64,000 bases of DNA from Armigeres subalbatus (Eukaryota; Arthropoda; Insecta; Diptera; Culicidae): assembly GCF_024139115.2 (NCBI RefSeq), contig NC_085141.1:244705047-244769046 (forward strand). Reading direction: 5' to 3'. The translations under genes were made by a program, and so were the position numbers. Positions 1-11,269 of this stretch are shown here, one piece after another (positions within the stretch are counted from its first letter, which is position 1; each line of letters begins with the position of its first letter). The notes under the pieces were generated by a model. It was not told where the DNA came from and ran no database searches. It was given only the letters and a program-made list of their open reading frames with translations.

Positions 1-2883
1 TCCTATACAGTGTGATACTATTTCTACTCGTTGGGATGGACAACTCTCGATAAACTACTCTATTCGTTCGGGCGGATAATGCCGCCTGAACAAGATAGAA
101 CCAGAGCGTTACTGTCATGATACCACCACGTTGATAGGAAAATGAATAACAACTGAAAAAATAGAAGTGCCGACAGGTGCCAGGTCAAAGTTTTACTGTG
201 GGTAACGTGTAGGGAAGCCATTCACAAACAAAAAGGTTCATCAAACTTTGCTCGTTAAGCGCTAATCAGATGTCGTTACGAGGACTAAAAATTATGATTA
301 TTTGGTGTTGACCTGTTTAAATACATTCTGAATAAAAAATAAACTGATAATCAAATTGTATCTTGAAATTAATTTTCCTTCGAAATTAATTTTTAAAACG
401 TTGGATATGGAGAGTTGAATTGTTTATTTCCCATCATTGTAATATTCAAACATACCTACATAGTTTAAATTTTTCGCAACTGGAAGTACTTCCGTATGGG
501 ATTAAGTCCTACCAAAAAACGCTAATTTCAAGTTTTGCTTCCGTGGCAATTCAGAGTTTTGATGATTTTTCCGATGACCATCAAATAACTTGATTCAAAT
601 TTGAAAAAAAGTGTAGGGATTTCAGACTACTCAAACATGGATTGAGCATTGTTTTCAAATCTGGAGCACCTTACTTTGTGTAATCAAAATTTTATAGAAT
701 TATGTCGTTCAAAGAATATAACAGAACAAAGTTATAAACAAAACCGTGTTTCAATATCCTTCGCGAGCCGTCATCGTTTCTGCAAAGTACGTGTTTATGC
801 GACGCACAAGCGCGTTCGCGACCAGTAACACAGACTGACTGTGCGGTTATTTCTGACTTTGTTTCAATCCCGTTTATTTATTCGCCTTTAAAAATAATAT
901 TATTTCGCGCATTTATAGACCTTAATGGCGCCCCAAGTTTGCGTACTGCTCTGCCTACCTACTTCTATTTCAGGTGCTGCTGTTGCCACCACTGCAGACT
1001 TGTAACGAAAAACAAAACGTTCTGCCTCAAAGTGGATTTGTGATCGTTTGCTGTAGGAAAAATGTTGCGTATTTCTGCCTAAAACATTTGTGCTCAAAAC
1101 TGCATTTCGGGGAATGGCATAAAAGGCCGAGTATTGTTTGCAGTTCGTCGTGGTCATATGATTAACTTGTCTATTGAACAGAATAATAATTCTCAGATGC
1201 GTAGCAATCTGACTGGTAGAAATACTGTTAGTGCGTTTGCTTGTGCAAATGAACACTGAGAATATTTGACCATTTAACACTGTTTTGGACTTCCAATTCA
1301 AAAACGTGTTATGTACAATTCATCATTCTGCGATGCTGTATGCCCGACTAGGGGGATCAATCAGTTATTTTTTACTTCACCGATCGTTTGCTTACGGTGA
1401 CGGTCGTTCTTGTTGTACCGTCCGCCGTGGAAGGTCAGTGTGGGAAAGTGTTTATGATGCGCAAGCTGAACTGCTTTGGAGGCTACACACTCCGTAAATA
1501 AAAGTGGACCGCCCCAGTTCACATCATGGGCACCAACGGAGTGCTAAGCGGTTGGAATGAAACTGCGCGTGTAGCTCCATTAGAATTATTCGATAATTAA
1601 AGACTAGGGCCAAATAAATTGCGATTTGATGATTTCGGAAAACTCACCTTTCATCCCGGCCGTAATGACTTTCCATCAAGGGTATGAAAAACCCGTTTGG
1701 TTACAGTTGAGCATGCTTGAGCTTATCGTTTTATATCAGTACAGCCAGAATCTAAACATGCGGAAAGGATTAGGCTCCAAATTCCTTTTTTATCGTTATC
1801 AGTTCCACACGGCAGACTTGCTGGCGCGGTGCACCCGAGATAATCCTTTGCTTACGCCATATCTCAATGCCATCGGCATTGTTGGACGTCAGAAAATGGA
1901 TACCACCCTCGTTAGTAGCGGGAATAAGCATAGGCAAACATCGATGAGGTGGAGGAATGTGACACAGCTGGTGTCGTCGTCGTCGTTAACCAACGCAACG
2001 CGGGCGAAGAAAGTCGTTTTCACTGCTTGTCTTTGCCTCAACGAACGGCCGGCCGATTTGACCGGATGACGATCACACGCGGCCCACATCAACTAACCGG
2101 TCGGTCGTCGTTGTTTTGAGAATGAGACCTAGTTAGCCGTGGACCGCAAAATTAAAATAGTGGAACGGATAAAGAAACGATTGGTAATATATGGGGACTA
2201 ACCTAATAATAAATGGTGTTTACCAACAGCGCGATGTTTTATTTCAAAGTCTCGGGTGTGTCGCCATCTAATCCAATCCAATTGCGCGAGAGGAGAAGAT
2301 GGATTCATTGTTTAAGATTTCACAGGCATGAAGAATACGAATTAGAAGTCGTGATTTGTGTTTTTTTGTGAGATAGAATTTGAGTCAGGTGTTTAGTTGG
2401 TTTGATCTAAATCTAAAATATACTCTAATTCAGTTAAGTATGTTTATAATTATCTTTACATCAGTACAGCTTAATTTGGGAGTAAAACTAATTTAGTAAT
2501 TTTTAAAATATGTATAACTTTTATTCTAATCAAAACTCGACTAGTGATGTTTTAGAAAAATGTGAGCTCTAAAAATGCGTTTTGATAAATGTAAATTTTT
2601 GCTACGATAATTATTTCCAAAGCTATGAAATTTTTGAAGTCAAGTTCACACTGATTTCAATTGCATATAGGGGAGATGGTGGCAAACCGAATCACAATGT
2701 TAAGTACTCTTCTGAAAGTTCAGACTTCATACTACTAAGAAGTGAATGTATCGTTAAGGAAAAAATCATAAACAAAGAATTGGCGTAATTCACAAATCGG
2801 GACTGATCTGCTTTGGGCATAACTTATTTTGTAAACAAACATTGTTTTAATAATTCCGTAGAGTACACAGTGGTTGAAATCCC
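1..2883. other. no recognisable gene
   Basis: Mostly AT-rich sequence with a more GC-balanced patch at about 1300-2100. The longest open frame (1626-2069, +) is 147 codons, has no recognisable domain and unconvincing composition, so it is not called a gene. No RNA gene or clear repeat was seen. Confidence 0.6.
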
Positions 2884-3645
2884 AAAAACCCAGATTAACC
2901 CACCTAGCGGTGATGGTGCCTTTCTTGCGCAAAAAGGCAATAAATGTAGCCTTTACGCTTACACCTCGTTGATGTACAAGAAAGGCAAAACAGTTACACC
3001 GTCTAATGTTATGATAGAAAATTTACACCAGTAGACGACAGATGGCGCTGCCAAAAGTTTCTCGAATTTCTTATGTTCGAATTTTGACTTTTGAACAATT
3101 TCATAGTACTATGAAACTGAACGAACATACTTACGCCTAAATGCGTGCAACACGAGCATCTTCATAGTACGATGAAACTCTTAATGGGAGCAAGCCAAGG
3201 ATAAACTTTAGAAATATTCATAAATGCAAGGCATTTTAGCCTTTCTCGTACAACAAAGTTGTACCAAAAGGCTATCATTTCACTCCAAAATCGAACTTTT
3301 TATAGAAGTCTCGGAGACCCATGATGTTATATACCAATCGACTCAGCTCGTCGAGCTGAACAAATGTCTGTCTGTCCGTGTGTATGTATGTGTGTGCACA
3401 CGAAAACCGAAAAGCATTAGCCACTTTTTCATATAGTAATTCTTAACCGATTTTCTCGCAACAAATTGCATTCAACGGGGGACAAACCCTAGTTGATCAC
3501 TATTGAATTTGATAACGATCGACCATTGCGTTTGAAAGTTATTAAGAAAATGGAATCGAACTATGTAAGCGCCATATAAGGTTGGTGGCTTGGCTAAATG
3601 CGAGAAAGGCAGTGTCACCACTCGGTGAATTAATTTGGATTTTTA
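2884..3645 (+). mobile_element. MITE with AACCCAGATTAA-type terminal inverted repeats
   Basis: The left end reads AAAACCCAGATTAACCCACC followed by TAGCGGTGATGGTGCCTTTCT. The right end, at about 3600-3645, is the diverged inverse (GAGAAAGGCAG..CACTCGGTGAATTAATTTGG). Inside are CCTTTCTCGTACAAC, a (GTCT/GTGT) tract and AGTTGATCACTATTGAA, all of which recur in copies at 3700-4410, 53789-54185, about 60080-60108 and 63825-63980. No coding capacity. It is a high-copy mosquito MITE family; the target-site duplication was not resolved. Confidence 0.7.
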
Positions 3646-3699
3646 TAACACATTATTGTTTTGTGTAACTATGTCTCATCACTAGTTTAATATTATCTA

Positions 3700-4410
3700 T
3701 TTTTGCAATTCGCAATTATTATGAAATTCAATAGTGATCAAGAGCGTTTTAGTCTCTGTCGGATACAACTTGTTGCAAGAAAATCGGTTCAAAGTTTCTA
3801 TGTGAAATTTGGCTAATGTTTTATATGGCATTTTGTGCACACACACATACACACACGCACACACGGACAGACAGACATTTGCTCAGCTCATCGAGGTATA
3901 TAACACTATGGGTCTCCGGGCCTTCTATCAAAAGTTTGAATTTGGAGTGAAATGATAGCCTTTCGGTACAACTTAGTTGTACGAGTAAGGCAAAAACCGT
4001 GATAGTCAGCTTTTTCCTTTTCTCGTACAACGAAGTTGTACCGAAAGGCTATCAAAGGCTCCGCCTCTGAGACCCATAGTGTTATATACCAATCGACTCG
4101 GCTCGTCGAGCTGAGCACATGTCTGTCTGTCCGTGTGTATGTATGTGTGTGTGTATGTGTGTGCACAAAAGCTAAAAAAAACATTAGACAACTTTCCTTA
4201 TAGTAATCCTGAACCGATTTTCTCGAATCAAGTTTTATTCGACAGAGGACCAACCCTTGTTGATCACTATTGAAATTGATAACGATCGGTCATTGCGTTT
4301 AAAAGTTAAGAAGAAAATGGTACATCGAACCATATAATCTCCATATAAGGTTGGTGTCTTAACTAAATGCGAGAAAGGCACCACCAACGCTAGGTAGATT
4401 AATCTGGGTA
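3700..4410. mobile_element. fold-back pair of the same MITE family
   Basis: An inverted copy (about 3720-4005) lies head to head with a forward copy (about 4018-4410). Marker words occur on both arms in opposite orientation: CAATAGTGATCAA at 3731 against TTGATCACTATTGA at 4260, the GT/AC microsatellite near 3840 and 4140, and GGTACAACTTAGTTGTACGA against CTCGTACAACGAAGTTGTAC around the centre (about 4010). The right end carries the family terminus (GCTAGGTAGATTAATCTGGG). The arms are diverged, so this is an old palindrome. No gene. Confidence 0.65.
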
Positions 4411-5387
4411 TTCGACCGAATAGTATTCGGTATGAAATCGTGTTTAAAATGGCATAGTATGTTCAGCAAGTATGTTGCATACATCAAGTGGTATCGTATG
4501 GGAAAATTTGAATGGTCGAATGTTCGAGGTCAATAATGTTCTAGAAACATATTCAGCACATAAAAATACAGCATTCAGCTACTAAATCATAACAATAATT
4601 TCAATTGTTAGAAGGAAATTCGAGATTTACGAACAAAATTACACATTTTTCACACCAAAATATCTCGCAAGGTTGCAAAAAGTGGCAGCCAAATCAATGC
4701 ACATTCAAAAGATAAGCTTCAAAGCTTTCTATTACAAGTGGTTTTTTTGTATCTCGTTGTATCCTCGTCAGATATTTGTTATTGAAAAATAACTATTTTT
4801 CTACATGTTTAAGCCAGTCTTTGGTATAAGATAAATATGTCAATATATAAATATGTTTCTACATCTCGAGAACCTCCCTATCTCTATATATCTCTATCTC
4901 GATGTGTTCTGATCATATTTTGTTCAGGATTCACTCTCCCTATGTCGATATGTTCAAAGTTTAAGGCTACTAGACCATCTTTGGATAATAACAAATATAT
5001 CAACAATAAGAAATGACATTTGTTTTGTTGTCGTTTTTCATTGCAACGAGCTTTTTTGAATCTAGTACCCATTTTAATTTTCCTCCCATTCCTCGATCTC
5101 TCCCTATCTCGATGGTCCCTTCAATATCGAGATGTAGAGAGGCGACTGTATTAATATTATCTTCCCGAGAGAGTAGCTCCATTTGTTTGATTTTGAAGGT
5201 ATTGAATATGCCTTAAAATGTGTAATTATTCACTTAATTGCCGCTCACGAAATATTGTTCACTATATTCAATGCAGCCTAAGCTTTCACACAACTATTCG
5301 ACAATGTTTGCCATTTCCTTCCCTGTCTTGTCTTCTTCTGTGTCGGTAAGATGACATCCGCCACGAGACATTGCTACTTATTTAACC
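4411..5387. other. non-coding, weak local repeats
   Basis: AT-rich, no gene seen. A loosely repeated block built on CTCCCTATCTCGATG and 'ATCTTTGGATAATAACAAATATATC' type words occurs around 4800-4910 and 4965-5125, suggesting an old partial tandem duplication. Confidence 0.5.
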
Positions 5388-5605
5388 TTTCTACAGTGCT
5401 AAAAAAACTCACTCTTACGGTATTCGGGTCATATTGACCCGGATTTGACTTAGCAATATATCAGGCATTTCTCAGCCAAATTCACATGTTTATGTAACCA
5501 ACATAATCGTCAGATAAATTTTTTTCCGAAACTGACCTCAGATTGTTGATCGGCCAAACCTACATTTTGTAATCGTCTTGAGTCAAATTCCTGCTGTTAT
5601 TCCTC
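5388..5605 (+). repeat. inverted-duplicate copy A (empty hAT site)
   Basis: This block, containing CTCACTCTTACGGTATTCGG and the palindrome GGGTCATATTGACCC, matches the reverse complement of about 9470-9790. Shared words include CCTCAGATTGTTGATCGGC, TTATGTA and GTAATCGTC. Copy A has a single TTAGCAAT at about 5450 where copy B carries a 120-bp MITE flanked by that 8-mer. No coding potential; probably two copies of one old transposon in opposite orientation. Confidence 0.75.
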
Positions 5606-5708
5606 GCAACAATACGCTTCTAAGATAAACAACATCTCATAACCAAATTCAGAATCGAGAAAATTTCATAGGATTCTTAGAATTTATCATTCTCCGAACG
5701 GTCCGTTG

Positions 5709-5933
5709 TCTGCGGAATCCCGATCAAAATGGCTCGTGCGCGCCGAAAAGCAACTTTCTTATATCTAATAAAGTAATTCCATTAGCCCCGCCCCTTCATT
5801 AATCGTTATGAGTGCACATTATATTTACACCCATATCAGATCACAAAGGGGCGGGGCTAACGAGCTTAATTTATTGAATACAAAAAAGATGCTTTCCGGC
5901 GCAAGCGAGCCATTTTGATCGGGACTCCGCAGA
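5709..5933. mobile_element. fold-back MITE with ~88-bp arms
   Basis: Left arm starts TCTGCGGAATCCCGATCAAA and ends TTAGCCCCGCCCCTT. Right arm starts AAGGGGCGGGGCTAAC and ends TTTGATCGGGACTCCGCAGA. The outer about 28 bases and the inner 15 bases match almost perfectly; the middle is diverged. The loop is about 50 bases. No ORF belongs to it. A non-autonomous DNA transposon is the simplest reading. Confidence 0.7.
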
Positions 5934-6126
5934 GAGCGATTGAACAAGATTTTACGCAGAGCGGACGCAGCGGAGCGAACACAGCAGCACGAAGGCGCTC
6001 TGGTAGCATTTTCAAAGGAAACAACGTCGTCGAACAATAACAGCACGAAGTGGAATTCTAACGTCAACGTTCCGACAAGCATTTGGTTGCAGTTAGTTAT
6101 TGGAAAGGTGCATTGGGGACACAAAA

Positions 6127-6142
6127 TAGGTCCTTCTTAGGA
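6127..6142 (+). promoter_or_regulatory. histone-type 3' stem-loop
   Basis: GGTCCT-TCTT-AGGACC forms a perfect 6-bp stem with a 4-base loop, the geometry of the metazoan histone mRNA 3' hairpin (normally a 6-bp stem with a UUUC-like loop). It is preceded by the A-rich ACAAAATA. No intact histone frame ends just upstream. Function is inferred from shape alone. Confidence 0.4.
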
Positions 6143-6940
6143 CCAGCATCTTTTGAACAGACAGGGTTGATTGCAAAAATGGACTGTTTCGGTGGAATCG
6201 GCGTTTGGCGTGATAGTTTGGTTGTTGTGAGCTTTCCATTCATTCGAACAAATTTATTTGCGACGCCACTCACTAACGCGCGCTTATGATTCTGCTATCG
6301 AAGGGTAACTTTCTGTCAACGATAAACTATTAATTTTGGAATTTTATGAACATTCTTGCATCTCGGATCAATCTACCCTTGTGTAAAATAACGGTACTGT
6401 AAAGAACCGATATTTTTCCAATAATGGAGCTTTCCAATCCTCAACTACAACAGAACATAATCAAAATCTTGTGAGGAAATTCCATTTGACTGCTACTGAC
6501 GCCATCCATTCGAACAAATTCATTGCATCATTTCCCTCCGACGCGCGCTTGTGGTTGTGCTACCAAAGGGCAACTTTCTGTCGTCGCCAAACGATTAAGT
6601 CTTGCACTTTGAAGAAAATTCATCTCGAATTAATCTTCTTTTGTATAAAATGGTAACCCGGAAAAAATCGATATCATTTCTAATAACTAACGAAACCAAA
6701 CCAAAGAATCTTGCCAGAAAATTTCACTTTCCGTCGACAAGGGCCAAATCGATGAAGACGCCACCTTAGTGACAAATGTCGTTTAGCTGCCTTACTTTTT
6801 CAAATGGCTAATTATTAAAAACAATAAATCTTTCCAAAATCGTCATTGTCGTTTAAACGGAAAAATTCGAAAACTTAAGCCGAACAGTCTGTTTGTCTGG
6901 GTAAAAAATTTCCCAATGGTCAAAACCTCTTCTTGGGTAA
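6143..6940. repeat. two diverged copies of an ~85-bp segment; otherwise non-coding
   Basis: A segment beginning CATTCATTCGAACAAATT and ending AACTTTCTGTC occurs at about 6237-6322 and again at 6498-6585, sharing ACGCGCGCTT and AAGGG(C/T)AACTTTCTGTC. The second copy can be read as a peptide (SNKFIASFPSDARLWLCYQR) with faint resemblance to the histone H2B core. This is suggestive only because of the hairpins nearby. No intact gene. Confidence 0.4.
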
Positions 6941-6951
6941 ATAGTTTAAGT

Positions 6952-6967
6952 CCTGAAAAGGACTGTT
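6952..6967 (-). promoter_or_regulatory. histone-type 3' stem-loop
   Basis: On the - strand the sequence is CAAACAGTCCTTTTCAGGAC then TTAAAC. It is a perfect 6-bp stem (AGTCCT/AGGACT) closed by TTTC, with the A/C-rich 5' flank typical of histone pre-mRNA hairpins. The - strand upstream (to 7204) holds a 70-codon open stretch that is not a recognisable histone. Best of the four hairpins in this window. Confidence 0.5.
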
Positions 6968-7388
6968 TGAAAATTATTCTTGAAGTCCCGCTCACTTTGC
7001 TACCAGCGCTATAGAAAACGATGCATGTACGCTTCCATCGCGGGCGGAAGTCGAACGTTGCAAATTAATATATTTGTGTTTCGCGCCACCTCCGATTCTG
7101 CTTATTTTTCCTTTATTCCGGACATTTTTTAGCATAATGTCTTCTAGGATTCTGGTGATATCCACTTCAGTGGCGATGCGGCCGATGAGTCGTCCCTTTT
7201 CCACGGTTGGTTCATCTCACTGAGAGCTACTTTCAGTTTCTTGATTCGGTTGACCTCCGAGCAGTTTGCGCAATGCTAATAAATTTACACAAATTATGAT
7301 TAAAAATACCCTCCATTTCGTATAGGTACGTAGTCCTACGTCACTCTTGCGTACAACCCAATTGGGCTGCACCTTTGACTTTTTCTTT

Positions 7389-7440
7389 TTTTTATGTCTT
7401 TATTAAGGAGACTTTCAGCCCGAGGCTGGCTCGTCTCCAA
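7389..7440 (-). mobile_element. 3' end of a short retroposon
   Basis: Read on the - strand this is GGAGACGAGCCAGCCTCGGG, CTGAAAGTCTCCTTAATAAAGACAT and a short A-rich tail: the polyadenylated end of a retroposed transcript. The same ending recurs at 7738-7783 and its tail alone (AATAAAGACATAAAAAAA) near 8121-8138. The source family was not identified. Confidence 0.55.
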
Positions 7441-7659
7441 TATTCTAAGTTCTCCAAATCATTCTAGAATTCAAAACAATTGGTGTTTGAATGTTCTAAA
7501 TCAGAGGTTTCCAAAATTTTGGATATACGACCCACATAGCAGAATTCCATATTGCTTGCGACCCACCAGGTACTAAATACATTGATTTTTAGAAATTAGA
7601 TAAAAATAAGTTCGCGTTAGATTGAACAAATCATAATAAATTGCCAAAGTTTCGTTTTT

Positions 7660-8830
7660 TTTTGTATTTGAATTGGATGGGATTGAATTTGGGTTGGATT
7701 TGGCTTGGATTTCAAATGGAATTTAATTAGATTTTTGTGTGTCTTTATTAAGGAGACTTTCAGCCCTGGGCTGGCTCGTCTCCGATTTATTTAGATTTGA
7801 ATTGGAATTGATTTCGATTGAATTTGGATTGTGTTGCGATGGGATTTTACTGGATCTGGGTTGGATTTAGATTGGATTTGGATTGGATTTGAATTAGATT
7901 TGGATTGTAATTGGATTTGAATTAGATATGAATTGGATTTAAAATGGAATTGAATTAGATTTAGATTTGATTTGAATTGGATTTGGGTTGGATTAACATT
8001 GGATTCGGATTGAATTTGGATTGGATTTGAATAAGATTTTAATTGGATTTCAAATGGAATTTAATTAGATTTTATTTGTGTTTAACTTAATGTAAAATTT
8101 AAAAAAAAACACACACACAAATAAAGACATAAAAAAATTAGATTTGGATTAATTAGATTGAATTTGATTTGATTTGGATTGCGTTGCGATGGGATTTTCC
8201 TGGATCTGGGTTGGACTTAGATTGGATTTGGATTAGATTTGATTTGGAATTGGATTTGAATTAGATTTTTCAATTTGATTTGAAATGGAATTGAATAAGA
8301 TTTGATTTGAATTTGATTTGGGTTGGATTAAGATTGGATTTGGATTGAATTTGCATTGGATTTAATTTTATATTAAATTTGATTTGAATAAGATTTGGAT
8401 TGGATTTCAAATGGAATTTAATTAGATTTGGATTTTAATTGAATTTGATTTGGATTGAATTTGGATTGTGTTGCGATGAGATTTTCCTGGCTAGATTGAA
8501 ACCGTTTTTGACAGCAGTCTTCCATTACAAACAGCTTCAAAACTGAAATTTATTATCTATTAATAAATCATAAACTTAATATCTTCTGCTTCTTCAATGG
8601 CTCTAAATTCTAACTGGAACTTAGCCTGCTTTTCAACTTAGTATTCTATTAGCATTTTCTTAGTTATTAATTGAAAGTTTTTTTATGCCCGGGTTTGGAT
8701 GGGATTTGAATTAGATTTAAATTGGAATTGAATTTAGATTAAATTCGATTTTGATTTGAATTGAATTTAAACTGGATTGGTTTAGGTTTTGGATTGGATT
8801 TGGGTTTAGATTTGTATTGTATTAGACTTT
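7660..8830. repeat. degenerate GGATTT/GAATTT hexamer-type array
   Basis: About 1 kb is built from variants of TTGGATTTGGATTGGATTTG and GAATTAGATTTG with a loose 5-6-base rhythm, interrupted by the retroposon end at 7738-7783 and by unrelated sequence at about 8490-8690. Larger blocks such as TTGCGATGGGATTTTNCTGG recur at about 7836, 8187 and 8470, so the array also expanded by longer unit duplications. Non-coding. Confidence 0.75.
7738..7783 (-). mobile_element. second copy of the retroposon 3' end
   Basis: Same 3'-terminal sequence as at 7389-7440 (GTCTTTATTAAGGAGACTTTCAGCCC.. on +), embedded in the hexamer array, differing by a few bases. Confidence 0.55.
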
Positions 8831-9469
8831 CTTCCATTTGCTATCGTATAATAAAAGAAGACCATTGACATCAAAAAAATTAATTAAATACGCATTCAAT
8901 TAAATCGCTGTTTTAAACAACTTTTCAAAATAATACAAATTGAAATGCAGATCAATGTTTATACTAACATTCAGATACTTTATATAATTATATATGTTTC
9001 ATCCAAACCATTGAAGAAACTACTATAGAAAATATGATACATGGTTCTAAATATATACCATTTTGTTCAACCATCGTTTATGAGTGACCTCTAAACATGA
9101 ATTTCAAGCATAAATATCTAAAAAACTGCTTTTAAACATTTTCAATTCAGTTGTAACTTCATTTGAAATTGTTTTGATGTTCGATTCCATCCCGACTTGG
9201 TGTTCACCCTCACAGGGTGTCGATCTTACCCGCACCCCAGCCGGTTCGGCTTGAAAATGGACTCTTCGCGTTTTCATCGGAAATCATATTCTATCGAGAA
9301 ATATTGTCGTAATATTCCTAAAATGCCTCTTAGACTGATGCATAAAGGGCCAAATTATGCTTGTATGAAATTTTTAGACCGTAAAATGGCTTCATAGATT
9401 GAGGAGCTGTAAAGTAGCTTAAGGTGTCGGTTTTATCCACTTTTTCCCTATTGGGTGGATTTCTGAGAA
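8831..9469. other. non-coding AT-rich
   Basis: No gene, RNA or clear repeat. A 66-codon open frame at 9197-9397 has no recognisable feature. Confidence 0.5.
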
Positions 9470-9790
9470 AAACAGCAATAAAATCGTTCATGCGAATCGA
9501 CGATTACAGGATGTAGGTGTTGCCGATCAACAATCTGAGGTTAGTTTCAAAAAAGCTGACGATCATTTTGGGTATACATAAACATATGATTTTCGCTGAG
9601 ATATTGCTAACAGTGGCGTCGCGTAACCTCACTTTATTCTATACAGTTATTCTATACATTTCGTGCTAAAGAAAATTCCTTAAATTTAAGTCCAGTGCAC
9701 AGGGAGATTGAGGTTAGGGAAACGCCACTGATTGCTAAGTCAAATCCAGGTAAATATGACCCGAACACCGTAAGTGTGAGTGAGACCTTT
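9470..9790 (-). repeat. inverted-duplicate copy B, carrying a hAT-type MITE
   Basis: Reverse complement of 5388-5605 (see copy A), extended by the insertion at 9611-9730. A further CATATTGACCCGAACACGTTAGG at about 9925-9950 suggests the parent element is larger and has palindromic ends. Confidence 0.75.
9611..9730. mobile_element. hAT-type MITE with 8-bp target duplication
   Basis: 120 bp. The left terminus CAGTGGCGTCGCGTAACCTC and the right terminus GAGGTTAGGGAAACGCCACTG form about 22-bp TIRs with the CAGTGGCG start typical of hAT elements. It is flanked by a perfect direct repeat ATTGCTAA (9603-9610 and 9731-9738), the 8-bp duplication expected of hAT transposases. The paralogous empty site is at about 5450. 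Non-coding and non-autonomous. Confidence 0.9.
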
Positions 9791-11269
9791 GGGAACGTCA
9801 TGTAAAGTAGTTCAACGCTTAGGAACATAGTTTTCCACGAAATAGGAAAAGTTAAGAAGTTTCAGACCTTCACATTGTTGCGTTAAAAAGTTATTACAAT
9901 TTGAAAGTGCGATTCGGATCATATTGACCCGAACACGTTAGGAAGGTTAATATTCATTAGAAATTAATTAATTGATTGACTGTGTAGATAAGCTATGAAA
10001 CCCTATTTGTGTTTTTCATGAAATTTTGAAAAATTCGAGATGTCGACGATATTTTTTTGTTATGCAAATTAGCTACAGTTTTGATTTGGAGCCCATTTCA
10101 TTAATGATTTGCAATCATTTTGCATATCTAGATAATATTAGTCACATAAAATTGTCAAATATTGAGGAATGACTTGAACAATAATTATACTACATTTGAA
10201 ACGCCCTCTCAGGAAACGGGGAACGGGCGTAATGACATTTTATTCCTCTATAATTATTATTCACCAAATCATTAATCCGATAAAACGCAAAGAAATAAGG
10301 AACAAATCTCGAGCAACATATGATTAACTGAACCGAGAAAAATGAGGTTCAAGTTTTCTATTTAATTCATTGATTGAAGTAGAAACTCATTTCATTGCCA
10401 AAACATGTCAATCCTATACGTAAATGGTTATATTATAACAGCATATTAAGATTAATTGAAAAACCATTCGAAATATACAAAATTTCAGCTAAAACAAAAA
10501 TCGCGCCGTTTACTAGCATACCAGCAACACGTCTGGTTTTTAAGCCGTTTGCTAATCTAGTACCTCGGATTTGTTTAGATTTGTTAGCCAGAGCAGTTCT
10601 GCTATGCGATATATCGAAAACCTAATAAGAATATGTATACATTTTAAATTAACTTGAAGCTAGTTTTTCTAAAAAACAATATAAAGTGAAAAACCTAAAA
10701 ACCAAAGCAAACATTATGCATGGTAGATAAGGGCGCCAAACAAAGAACTTAAAAACCACTATGGTGTAAATGGTTCATGAGACGTTCATTTAAAATAGTA
10801 ATAAATGTGTTTCTTAAGAGATATCATGTACGGAATTTTACCTAGGTTGAAGAATCATTTACAAAGCAATCGTTTATGCTAGAAAATCAAAAAATCATGG
10901 TTTTGGTTTATAGGCCGTAATCATATGTTACGCGAGAAATGATCTTGATTCTTGATTTATATTTGTTTGAAGAGGAATGTTAAATCAGGAAATGTTCAAA
11001 TGCATAAACCATAACTTAATTCAAAAACTTAAACTTTAGTTAAAAACACTGATCAGTGTCAGTACATCAGTGGAGGGATAAATACAAGAGAAGAAACACA
11101 TCAGTCATCCAACCAAGACTGGTCTTCTTCACGTAGAAGCGCTAATAACTTATACAAAATTCACACATTTTGTCGAACTCTATGAGCCGTATTGAAGCAG
11201 CTGATCGCATGCCCAATAAGTGCAATTCTGAGAGGAGGACGATATGATTAGCAAGTCAGCCGTCTTCTG
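9791..11269. other. non-coding AT-rich
   Basis: No gene or RNA seen. A 76-codon frame at 10395-10625 has no recognisable features. Confidence 0.5.

Noticed and set aside
1626..2069. 147-codon + strand frame
   Set aside because: No domain, no splice or promoter context, composition like random sequence.
3321..4170. GT/GTCT microsatellites as independent features
   Set aside because: They recur at the same position in each MITE copy, so they belong to the element.
6992..7204. 70-codon - strand frame before a histone-type hairpin
   Set aside because: Examined as a histone H4, H2A or H3 relic; no convincing alignment, so not called a gene.
7660..8830. CRISPR-like or satellite array with fixed period
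   Set aside because: No constant repeat and no spacers; period drifts, so it is a degenerate simple repeat. CRISPR is not expected in an insect.
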